From Phycisphaerales bacterium (GTDB lineage Bacteria; Planctomycetota; Phycisphaerae; Sedimentisphaerales; Anaerobacaceae): DNA of 64,000 bases. Shown piece after piece: positions 16,917 to 24,326 of the stretch. The position numbers and the translations under genes were made by a program. Within the stretch, counting starts at the first letter, position 1. Each line of letters begins with the position of its first letter. The DNA lies in assembly GCA_030602885.1 (NCBI GenBank), contig JAUVYV010000002.1, forward strand, positions 88,125 to 152,124, read 5' to 3'. Under the pieces are notes generated by a model that was given only the letters and a program-made list of their open reading frames with translations, made no database searches and had not been told where the DNA came from.

Positions 16917-18215
16917 CTATTTACTATTTTGCTGCGTTTCCAGCGCGGGCCGAGCGTCGTTGTTTTGGATAATAAAATGGTCGGGGACGGGGAACTGTGA
17001 GCAGAGGAGCAGGACGTCTTTTGCGACCTGTTCGATTGCGGCTTCGTTGTCGATATTTTCTGCGACCCTGTTCATGAGAGCAGCGATTTGTTGCGCCTGT
17101 TCTTCCTTCATTCCTCTGGTGGTCATTGCGGGTGTGCCAATTCTCAGGCCGCTCGGGTTGAACGGTGGAGCGGGGTCGTTGGGGACGGTGTTGTAGTTTG
17201 TCACGATTCTGGCCCTGTCGAGTGCCTTGGCGAATTTTTTACCGGCGATGTTTTTGTTTCGCAGGTCGATGAGTATGAGGTGGTTGTCGGTACCGCCTGA
17301 GACGAGGTTGAAGCCGTATTCGAGGAGTTTTTCGGCGAGGGCCTTTGCGTTTTTGACAATCTGCTTTGCGTATGCGATAAACTCCGGAGTATCAGCCTCT
17401 GCCATAGCGACGGCAATGGCGGTGAGCGTGTGCATGTGCGGGCCTCCCTGGAGGCCCGGGAAGACGGACTTATCGACCTTGCTGGCGTATTCAGCTTTGC
17501 AAAGGAGCATACCGCCTCTCGGCCCTCTGAGGGTTTTATGGGTGGTGGTGGAGACGATATCGGCGTATGGGACGGGGCTTGGGTGGAAGCCGGCGACGAC
17601 GAGGCCTGCGATGTGGGCGATGTCGGAGACGTGGCAAGCGCCGACCTCTTTAGCGATATCGCCGAAGATACGGAAGTCGATTTGTCTTGGGTAGGCGGTG
17701 CATCCGGAGATGATGATTTTAGGTTTGTGCTTTTTTGCGAGCTTTCTGATTTGGTCGTAGTCGAATCTTCCGGTATCGGGGTTTACTTCATACTGGACGG
17801 AATTGAAGATTTTACCTGTGATGGAGACTTTCCAGCCGTGTGTGAGGTGTCCGCCGTGCGGCAGGGCGAGTCCCATAATGGTGTCGCTGGGCTTTGCGAG
17901 GGCGAGGTAGGCGGCGAGATTTGCGACGGAGCCGGAGTATGGCTGGACGTTGGCGTGGTCGGCCTTGAAGAGCTTTTTTGCCCTTTGCTGTGCAACGGTT
18001 TCAATCAGGTCCGTAACCTGCTGTCCTTCGTAGTATCTTTTACCGGGGTAACCTTCGGCGTATTTGTTTGTGAGGCAGCTTCCGCTGGCCTGCATAACGG
18101 CCTTTGAGACGTAGTTTTCGGATGGAATAAGGCGGATGCAGCCGCTCTGGCGGGCTGCTTCCTGGCGGAGCAATTCGTAGATTTCGGGGTCATACTGTTC
18201 GAGAGCAGTAAGCAT
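16917..18215 (-). CDS. glyA: Serine hydroxymethyltransferase
   Basis: This 432-residue PLP enzyme converts serine and tetrahydrofolate to glycine and methylene-tetrahydrofolate, the main source of one-carbon units. The Schiff-base lysine is K227 in TTTHKTLRGPRGG. YAEGYPGKRYYEG (52-64) and the SDIAHIAGLV block around residue 200 are family hallmarks. The ATG follows GGAGAA at good spacing. A promoter is predicted 40-65 bases upstream. The length is typical of bacterial enzymes. Confidence 0.96.
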   Translation of the reverse strand: MLTALEQYDPEIYELLRQEAARQSGCIRLIPSENYVSKAVMQASGSCLTNKYAEGYPGKRYYEGQQVTDLIETVAQQRAKKLFKADHANVQPYSGSVANLAAYLALAKPSDTIMGLALPHGGHLTHGWKVSITGKIFNSVQYEVNPDTGRFDYDQIRKLAKKHKPKIIISGCTAYPRQIDFRIFGDIAKEVGACHVSDIAHIAGLVVAGFHPSPVPYADIVSTTTHKTLRGPRGGMLLCKAEYASKVDKSVFPGLQGGPHMHTLTAIAVAMAEADTPEFIAYAKQIVKNAKALAEKLLEYGFNLVSGGTDNHLILIDLRNKNIAGKKFAKALDRARIVTNYNTVPNDPAPPFNPSGLRIGTPAMTTRGMKEEQAQQIAALMNRVAENIDNEAAIEQVAKDVLLLCSQFPVPDHFIIQNNDARPALETQQNSK

Positions 18216-18253
18216 ATTAAGTTCTCCGTAAATGGTTTCCTGACATCTCAGGG

Positions 18254-18282
18254 TTTATAGCAAGGTTGAGGTGCGGATACAA
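18254..18282 (-). promoter_or_regulatory. Promoter of glyA
   Basis: On the minus strand, TTGTAT (18277-18282) and TATAAA (18254-18259) are 17 bases apart. It is about 40 bases upstream of the glyA start codon. Confidence 0.5.
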
Positions 18283-18293
18283 GTATTTATTCG

Positions 18294-18321
18294 TTGACAA
18301 ATTTTGGCCGAAGATTAGGAT
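18294..18321 (+). promoter_or_regulatory. Divergent promoter of the TPR gene
   Basis: A perfect TTGACA (18294-18299) is followed after 16 bases by TAGGAT (18316-18321). It faces right, about 46 bases before the TPR protein start, and is back to back with the glyA promoter. Confidence 0.45.
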
Positions 18322-18367
18322 TAGCAGGTTTGAGACCCGCCGCAAAGCGGTTTATCGGTAGAGACAG

Positions 18368-19759
18368 ATGCCAGAGGAAGATAACGAAAAATACGATAAG
18401 GCGAAGGCGTTTTTTAAGCGTGCCGAGCAGGTTGCGCATGGCGAGAACTTCGACTATGCGATAGAGATGTACCTCGAGGGGATACGGTGCTGGCCCGACA
18501 CCCTTGAGGAGGGTCACATACCGCTTCGGCAGCTTTCACTGTTGCGTCAGGTAAAAGGCGGCAAGAAGCCGTCGATGATGGAAAAGATCAAGCTCTCCCG
18601 TGGTAAAACACCGCTGGAACAGATGGTAAATGCGGAGTATCTTCTGGCGAAGGACCCTGACCATTTGCCGTATGCAGAGATGCTGCTCAAGGCGGCTGTG
18701 GAGGGTGGTTATAAGCGGACGGCAAAGTGGATAGCGGACTTGTTGTTCGGGGCAAACAACGCGTCGGGACATCCGTCTGTTCACACGTATGTGCTTTTGA
18801 AAGAGAGCTACGCTGCGATAGATGAGTGGGACAGGGCTGTGGCGGCTTGCCAGCATGCAGTTAAGCTGAGGCCGCACGATGAGGAGCTGACAGATGAGGT
18901 GCAGAGACTTTCAGCGGAGCTGACGGTGGCAAGGGGCAAATACGACCAGGCGGGTGATTTCACCAAGGCCCTCAAGGACCGTGAGGAGCAGATAAAGCTT
19001 CAATCGCAGGAGGCAGTGGTCAAGACAGAGAACTGGCGGGTATCGGCGGCGGAGGCGGCGAGGAAGATGTACGCGACGGACCCTGATTTGCCTCGGAACA
19101 TATTCAATCTTGCAGCGGCGCTGGCGGATTTGCGGACCGATGAAGCGGAGGCCGAGGCGATAGAGCTTCTTGAGGATGCGTATGTGCGGAAGCAGGATTT
19201 CAGTTTCAAAGAGCGGGCGGGCGTGGTGCGTATAGGTCAGCTTAAGCGCAAGATTAGGGAGGTGAAGAAGCTGATTGACGCCAATCCGGAGGATGAGAGT
19301 GTGAAGTCGCAACTGGCGGCCTTGACGTCGCGGCTGGACGAGGTGGAGCTGGAACACTATGGGCTGAGCGTGCGAAATTACCCGACTAACCTCAAGGCGA
19401 AGTATGAATACGGTGTTCGGCTGATTCGGAATAACCGCTATGACGAGGCGATACCGTTGCTTCAGGAGGCCCGGCGGGACCCGAGGCATAAGATATCGGC
19501 GATGGGCAAGGTTGGGATGTGCTTTTTCCTGAAGGGCTGGTACGCAGACGCTGTGGACGTTTTTACGCGTACTTTGAATGAAGTAGAAAAAAAAGATGAC
19601 GACACAGCGAAGGAATTGCGGTATAATCTCGCCCGGGCCTATGAAGAGCAGGACGATAAGGCCAAGGCCCTGGAGATGTTCCGCAAGATTGCCCAGCTTG
19701 ACTTTGGGTATAAGGATGTATCGGGCCGAGTGGATAAGCTGAGGCAGGAGACAGAGTGA
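18368..19759 (+). CDS. TPR repeat protein
   Basis: This 463-residue protein has no signal peptide or membrane helix. Tetratricopeptide-like helices recur through it, for example AKAFFKRAEQVAHGENFDYAIEMYLEG at the N-terminus and YADAVDVFTRTL and LARAYEEQDDKAKALEMFRKIAQ near the C-terminus. A charged central part (about residues 200-340) could form coiled coil. TPR proteins serve as scaffolds, and no partner is suggested by the neighbours beyond rpsT, which follows 57 bases later. Highly charged composition and cytoplasmic location are clear; the function is unknown. Confidence 0.8.
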   Translation: MPEEDNEKYDKAKAFFKRAEQVAHGENFDYAIEMYLEGIRCWPDTLEEGHIPLRQLSLLRQVKGGKKPSMMEKIKLSRGKTPLEQMVNAEYLLAKDPDHLPYAEMLLKAAVEGGYKRTAKWIADLLFGANNASGHPSVHTYVLLKESYAAIDEWDRAVAACQHAVKLRPHDEELTDEVQRLSAELTVARGKYDQAGDFTKALKDREEQIKLQSQEAVVKTENWRVSAAEAARKMYATDPDLPRNIFNLAAALADLRTDEAEAEAIELLEDAYVRKQDFSFKERAGVVRIGQLKRKIREVKKLIDANPEDESVKSQLAALTSRLDEVELEHYGLSVRNYPTNLKAKYEYGVRLIRNNRYDEAIPLLQEARRDPRHKISAMGKVGMCFFLKGWYADAVDVFTRTLNEVEKKDDDTAKELRYNLARAYEEQDDKAKALEMFRKIAQLDFGYKDVSGRVDKLRQETE

Positions 19760-19816
19760 AACAACCTCTCAGTGAGTATAGTAAGAGAAACTGGCAGTAT
19801 TACTTAGGAGAATGCA

Positions 19817-20092
19817 GTGGCACATTCGTTATCGGCGAAAAAACGGGTAAGGCAAAATGAGAAAAGGCGTACGATAAATCGTGCGCGGAAGAGCCAGGTC
19901 AAGACACAGGTCAAGCGCTTTGAGGCGGCTTTGAGCAGCGGCGATGCAGAGGCAGCGAAGGAGCAGTATCGGCTTGTTGTCAAGAAATTGGACAAGACGG
20001 CGGCGACGAGCACGATGCACAAGAAAACCGTGGCGAGGAAGAAATCGCGTCTTGCAAAGCAGCTTAATGCGCTCAAGGCAAAAAAGGTGTGA
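19817..20092 (+). CDS. rpsT: 30S ribosomal protein S20
   Basis: This 91-residue, strongly basic protein binds 16S rRNA early in small-subunit assembly. The N-terminus AHSLSAKKRVRQNEKRR and the C-terminal HKKTVARKKSRLAKQLN match S20. Translation begins at a GTG at 19817, which lies 6 bases after AGGAG. A GTG start on S20 deserves note because other bacteria use weak starts for autoregulation of this gene. Confidence 0.96.
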   Translation: MAHSLSAKKRVRQNEKRRTINRARKSQVKTQVKRFEAALSSGDAEAAKEQYRLVVKKLDKTAATSTMHKKTVARKKSRLAKQLNALKAKKV

Positions 20093-20123
20093 GTGGACAG
20101 TGGAGGTGAGGCCGCGGCGGTTC

Positions 20124-20210
20124 GCCCGGGATGAATCGGGCAAAGGGCTGTGTGGTTTCGCCTTATTTCAGACGAAGGAGGCGCCCAGTCGATATATTAA
20201 TGGCTGGGCG
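20124..20210 (+). terminator. Two hairpins after rpsT
   Basis: The first hairpin pairs GCCCG (20124-20128) with CGGGC (20137-20141). The second pairs CGCCCAG (20182-20188) with CTGGGCG (20204-20210) around a 15-base loop and is followed by TGTTATTTT. The second is the likely terminator or processing site between rpsT and rnr. Confidence 0.5.
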
Positions 20211-20230
20211 TGTTATTTTAAAGGTTAGAG

Positions 20231-22447
20231 ATGATGGAAGTTTTCAAAGACAAGATACTCAGGTTTTTGAAGCACTCGGATTATGCGCCGGTGAAGATTT
20301 CGCAGTTAGCGAAGGAGATGGGTGTAGGTTCGGCCGATTATCAGGAGTTCAAGCGTGCGTTTGATGAGCTTCGTCGGTCGGGTCAGGTTGTGCTGGCCGA
20401 GCGGAATCTGGTTGGTTTGCCTGCGCTGTCGGGCAGTGTGATAGGGACATTTCGGGGCAATCCGAAGGGGTTCGGATTTGTAGTGCCGCTTGAGCCGAAT
20501 TCTCACGGTGATTTGTTCATTCCGCCTAATGCCACCATGGAAGCGATGACAGGGGACATTGTGGTTGCGAGAGTGGTGAAAAAAGGCAGACGTGCGGGGC
20601 AGATGCGCATTGCGGGCAAGGTAGTGGATATACTGGAGCGCGGGCAGAACCGGTTTGTGGGGACGCTGTTAAACAAGGCGGAGGGATGGATTGTCCAGCC
20701 GGACGGGAAGGGATTTGTCGAGCCGATAAGCGTTGACGACGTGCGGGCGAAAAACGCCAAAGAGAAAAACAAGGTGGTAGTTGAGATAATGTCGTATCCA
20801 ACGGAGCGGCATCTGGCGCGGGGGGTTATAGTCGAGGTATTAGGCAAAGCGGGACAGTATGAAAGCGAGATAAGTTCGATAATACAACAGTTTCATTTGC
20901 CGCGCGAGTTCAACGACAGTTGTATTGCACAGGCGCACAAGGCGGCGACGGAATTCGAGCCGGAGGATATTGAGGGCAGGGACGATATCACCGGCAAGGT
21001 GATAGTTACGATAGACCCGCCGGACGCAAGGGACTTTGACGATGCGATAAGCGTGGAGACAGATGAGCAGGGCAATTGGATTTTAGGGGTTCATATAGCG
21101 GACGTGAGCTGTTTTGTCGAGGCGGGGACGGCTCTGGATTTGGAGGCGAAAGACCGCGGCAACAGCGCGTATCTGCCGGGCAGGGTCATACCGATGCTTC
21201 CGGAGATGCTGAGCAACGGCGTGTGCAGTTTGCAGCCGGAGCAGCCCAGATTCGTCAAGAGCGCGTATATTACCTATGACAACAACGGCAATGTGGTTGG
21301 CCGGCGGTACGCAAACAGTGTTATCCGCTCGACACAGCGGCTTACCTATCAGCAGGTTGACCGCGTGCTGAAGGGACATACGAAGGGGGTCAAGCCGGAG
21401 GTGCTGGGTCTTCTCAAGGATATGGATACTCTGGCGAAAATAATCGAAAGAAGGCGCCGCAAGGCGGGGATGCTTCATCTTGATTTGCCGGAGACGGAGC
21501 TGATACTGGATGATGCGGGGCGAGTTGTGGATGCCGAGCCGGCGGACGACAGCTATCCGCATACGATAATCGAGATGTTTATGGTGGAGGCAAATGAGGC
21601 GGTGGCGTCGCTTCTTGATCGGATTAACGTGCCTTTTATGCGCCGGATTCATCCCGACCCGGACAGTATGACAATGCAGAATCTGTCGCTGCTTGTCAAA
21701 TCGCTGGGTTTGAGCTTGCCGAAGCTGCCCGACCGCAAAGCGATTCAACAATTGTTAGACGGCGTCAAGGGCAGTGACAGCTCGCTCGCGATAAACCTGG
21801 TTGTGCTGCGGAGTTTCGAGCGGGCGGTGTATTCGCCGCTTCATATCGGGCATTTTGCACTTGCCTCGAAGCTTTACTGTCACTTCACCAGTCCGATTCG
21901 GCGGTATGCGGACCTGCTGGTTCACCGGGTTCTGGATTGTCATCTGCGCCGGACACTTGATACGGCGTCGATGGAGGAGGTCTTAGATGCGCAGGACTTG
22001 ACGGAGACAGGCAAGCACATCACGTTCACCGAGCAGCGGGCGGAGGATGCGGAGCGAGAGTTGAAAACGGTTTTGATATTGCAGATGCTGGAAAAACATA
22101 TCGGCGCCGAGCTTGACTGCGTTGTGACGGGTTTGACGAATTTCGGGGTGTTTGTTCAGTGCCGCAAACTTGGTATAGAGGGTCTTGTTCAGACGACTGA
22201 TTTGGGGCCTGACGTATGGAAATACAGTCATAAGGCCGGCTGTATAACAGGCAGGCACTCGGGACAGATTATCACTCTGGGCAAGCCGATGAAGGTCAAG
22301 ATAGTATCGGTGAATGTGCCGGCGCGGCAGTTGAGTGTGGCGCCGGTGGAGCCGTTAGTGGGGACTGCTTCGAAAGCACGAAAGAGCAAATCGAAGAAGG
22401 TGTCCAGGGGCCGGCGTGTCGGGAGGCGCGGCAAAAAGAGAAGGTAA
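20231..22447 (+). CDS. rnr: Ribonuclease R
   Basis: This 738-residue 3'-5' exoribonuclease of the RNB/RNase II family degrades structured RNA. It has a winged-helix N-terminus (about 1-65), cold-shock domains, and the RNB catalytic centre with the aspartate cluster IDPPDARDFDDAIS (261-274; D262, D268, D270 and D271 are the metal ligands of the family). An S1 domain lies near residues 625-705 (DCVVTGLTNFGVFVQ). A very basic tail ends in RRGKKRR, as usual for RNase R rather than RNase II. Two ATG codons in tandem begin the frame. Confidence 0.95.
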   Translation: MMEVFKDKILRFLKHSDYAPVKISQLAKEMGVGSADYQEFKRAFDELRRSGQVVLAERNLVGLPALSGSVIGTFRGNPKGFGFVVPLEPNSHGDLFIPPNATMEAMTGDIVVARVVKKGRRAGQMRIAGKVVDILERGQNRFVGTLLNKAEGWIVQPDGKGFVEPISVDDVRAKNAKEKNKVVVEIMSYPTERHLARGVIVEVLGKAGQYESEISSIIQQFHLPREFNDSCIAQAHKAATEFEPEDIEGRDDITGKVIVTIDPPDARDFDDAISVETDEQGNWILGVHIADVSCFVEAGTALDLEAKDRGNSAYLPGRVIPMLPEMLSNGVCSLQPEQPRFVKSAYITYDNNGNVVGRRYANSVIRSTQRLTYQQVDRVLKGHTKGVKPEVLGLLKDMDTLAKIIERRRRKAGMLHLDLPETELILDDAGRVVDAEPADDSYPHTIIEMFMVEANEAVASLLDRINVPFMRRIHPDPDSMTMQNLSLLVKSLGLSLPKLPDRKAIQQLLDGVKGSDSSLAINLVVLRSFERAVYSPLHIGHFALASKLYCHFTSPIRRYADLLVHRVLDCHLRRTLDTASMEEVLDAQDLTETGKHITFTEQRAEDAERELKTVLILQMLEKHIGAELDCVVTGLTNFGVFVQCRKLGIEGLVQTTDLGPDVWKYSHKAGCITGRHSGQIITLGKPMKVKIVSVNVPARQLSVAPVEPLVGTASKARKSKSKKVSRGRRVGRRGKKRR

Positions 22448-22515
22448 GGGCGCCGGGCAAGTTTCACCGGGGGGTGTTACAATTCGAGAAAGTAGAACAG
22501 CATGAGGAGAAACGA

Positions 22516-22785
22516 TCACATAAACAAGTCGGAGTGGAACCCGGTTCGTTCAAGGAAGAGGGTATTTTGTTCGATGCGATAAATGAGAATCCAGTCGGGT
22601 TGTATGTGGCAATCGTGGTGGTGTTTCCAACGGCCTCGTAACGGATGGTCTTTGTATTTGGCGGGTAAGTTTCCGCCCTGAGCAAGGGTGGTCACTACAT
22701 TTTTGAGGGCCTGAACGTCTTTGCCTTGGTTTTGTATGCGCTTGTAGTCTTTCTTGAATTGGCTGGTCCAGACAATGCCTCTCAA
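22516..22785 (-). CDS. YafQ-type mRNA interferase toxin
   Basis: This 89-residue RelE-superfamily ribonuclease would cut mRNA on the ribosome. Catalytic residues line up with E. coli YafQ, offset by three positions: H47, H60, D64 and H84 for H50, H63, D67 and H87. The RTGFHSDLF C-terminus is typical. The start overlaps the stop of the antitoxin gene by 4 bases. It lies convergent to rnr, 68 bases away. Confidence 0.9.
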   Translation of the reverse strand: MRGIVWTSQFKKDYKRIQNQGKDVQALKNVVTTLAQGGNLPAKYKDHPLRGRWKHHHDCHIQPDWILIYRIEQNTLFLERTGFHSDLFM

Positions 22786-23042
22786 CTATCAAGCTCCTCA
22801 AAAAGCTCATCAACGTTAGAGGCCTTATGCAGCCCTCGACCTTTCTCAGAATCGGCCAATACCTTCGCGGTGAGCTCGTTTGGAATCTTCACGTCGAAAG
22901 GGATGCCTCTGTGAAGAATAATCTGCCTGAAGTACAGCGATATCGCCTCAGACATAGAGACGCCCAGCGTATCAAGTATCCCCTTTGCCTTCTGCTTGGT
23001 ATCCGCATCAATTCTTGCCTGTATAGTTGTGCCATTTGCCAT
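22782..23042 (-). CDS. RelB/DinJ-type antitoxin
   Basis: This 86-residue protein starts at the ATG at 23042, which follows AGGAGG. A longer frame upstream is not supported. The N-terminus TTIQARIDADTKQKAKGIL is a ribbon-helix-helix DNA-binding region and LGVSMSEAISLYFRQI is the dimer helix, as in DinJ. The C-terminal part, ending in VDELFEELDS, should wrap the toxin. Such antitoxins repress their own operon. A possible promoter lies at 23105-23133 on the minus strand (TTGCCT, 17 bases, TATGGT). The TATGG direct repeats there could be operator sites. Confidence 0.88.
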   Translation of the reverse strand: MANGTTIQARIDADTKQKAKGILDTLGVSMSEAISLYFRQIILHRGIPFDVKIPNELTAKVLADSEKGRGLHKASNVDELFEELDS

Positions 23043-23133
23043 TTCTAACCTCCTGCCTAAGCCGCAGGATACCCTGCTATTGTTATGACACTGTCCATAC
23101 ATATACCATACGTCTTTTTTCGACAAAAGGCAA

Positions 23134-23678
23134 GGGGTTTTCAAGAAAAAATGTGTGCCCTATAGATAACTTCTTTGTTTGCAATATGTTATGGCACAGA
23201 AAATTTTGCGATGCTGTAACGGACCATTCCTAATCGGACCAGGCAAGCGTCGGATTCGCTAAGGCAATCAAATCAGGCACTGCTAAGAAGGCCCACGGTG
23301 GTTTTGGGCGATGGTCGCGCCGGCGGAGTAGACGGGGTGTGGGAGCTTCCTATGAATAGAACTTCTTAGGTACCACATCGTCCCCGCCGCATATGGGAAT
23401 TCTCGACCATGTTACTGCATTGTTATGGTAAGTCACGGGGCACTCTCAGACAAAAGTTCTAACCACCGGGCGCAGCTTGGGGCCCGCGTAGCGATGCAAT
23501 GATTACAGTCGCACTTTGTGTCGATGACAGCCTTTTTCTATCTGGTTTGGGTCGGGCAGGAGGGGGCAACGGTGAAGATGAGGGTTTATCGGCAATTGCG
23601 TTCTTGACAGCGACAGGGCGATTTGGGAAACTACAGGTTCAATAGTGTCTATGTTGGTGTGGATTTTTGGAGTGAAGT
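23134..23678. other. Long intergenic region upstream of efp
   Basis: No protein-coding frame is credible here. The region holds the structured RNA candidate at 23291-23472, then a CGGGC/GCCCG hairpin (23467-23485) and a GCGA/TCGC hairpin (about 23491-23512). A TGTCGATGACA mini-hairpin is followed by GCCTTTTT near 23535. The last 100 bases form the leader of efp and contain TTGACA near 23605, but no good matching -10 box. Confidence 0.6.
23291..23472 (+). ncRNA. Candidate structured RNA, about 182 nt, rod-like fold
   Basis: Successive nested pairings form one long interrupted rod. CGGTGGT (23296-23302) pairs with ACCACCG (23462-23468), and TTTG (23303-23306) with CAAA (23451-23454). ATGGTCG (23311-23317) pairs with CGACCAT (23404-23410). 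CGGCGG (23321-23326) pairs with CCGCCG (23384-23389), and GACG (23331-23334) with CGTC (23379-23382). GTGTGG (23337-23342) pairs with CCACAT (23373-23378). CCTA (23349-23352) and TAGG (23367-23370) close the apical loop. Size and shape resemble 6S RNA, but the 3' side of the internal loop (about 40 nt) is much longer than the 5' side. The strand is assumed from the next gene. It may also be a leader element of efp. Confidence 0.5.
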
Positions 23679-24239
23679 ATGAGAGCGTCCGAGATGCAAA
23701 AAGGTCAGACCGTCAAGATAGACGGCAGGCTGTATGCGATTGTGGATTATCAGCACGTCAAATTAGGCAAGGGCGGGGCGATATATCAGACGAAGCTGAA
23801 AAGTTTGGCAGACGGGTCGATACAGAACATTCGGCTGCGTTCGGAAGAGACGATAGAAGAGGCGTTTCTGGACAAGCGAACGTATGAGTACCTGTATTCT
23901 CAGGGCAGTGACCATATTTTGATGGACACGACGACGTACGACCAGATCACGTTAAATGACGATGCTTTTGGTGACGGGTCTAAGTATTGTAAGCCGAACA
24001 CGCAGCTTCAGGTGAGTATGTACGAGGGTAGGCCGGTTGTTGTTACGCTGCCGAATACTGTAGATCTGGAGGTTAAGGAGACGGCGCCTGAGATAAAGGG
24101 CGCCACGGCGACGAATCAGAACAAGCCGGCGACGCTTGAGACGGGTCTTGTTGTTCAGGTTCCGCCTTTTGTCAAAATCGGTGAGGTTATTCGCGTTGAT
24201 ACGCGGACGAGCGAGTATGTGACGCGCGTTAAAGAATAA
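23679..24239 (+). CDS. efp: Translation elongation factor P
   Basis: This 186-residue protein rescues ribosomes stalled on consecutive prolines. The KOW-like domain I carries the modification loop VKLGKGGAIYQTKL, with K31 at the tip where E. coli has its beta-lysylated lysine. Domains II and III follow, ending in the conserved FVKIGEVIRVDTRTSEYVTRV. TTGGAG precedes the ATG. Genes for EpmA, EpmB or EarP are not in the window, so the modification chemistry is open. It is followed by secA in the same direction. Confidence 0.96.
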   Translation: MRASEMQKGQTVKIDGRLYAIVDYQHVKLGKGGAIYQTKLKSLADGSIQNIRLRSEETIEEAFLDKRTYEYLYSQGSDHILMDTTTYDQITLNDDAFGDGSKYCKPNTQLQVSMYEGRPVVVTLPNTVDLEVKETAPEIKGATATNQNKPATLETGLVVQVPPFVKIGEVIRVDTRTSEYVTRVKE

Positions 24240-24326
24240 AGCCGGACAAGTCATCGCCTTGATACAGGAGTTCGGCGCCGGTTGTGATAGGTTCCAAGTT
24301 TGCGCGGGAATGGCAAACATAGAACT

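Noticed and set aside
23291..23472. Firm assignment of the fold upstream of efp as 6S RNA, tmRNA, SRP RNA or RNase P RNA
   Set aside because: None of the short consensus motifs of tmRNA, SRP domain IV or RNase P were found, and the internal loop is too asymmetric to call 6S with confidence.
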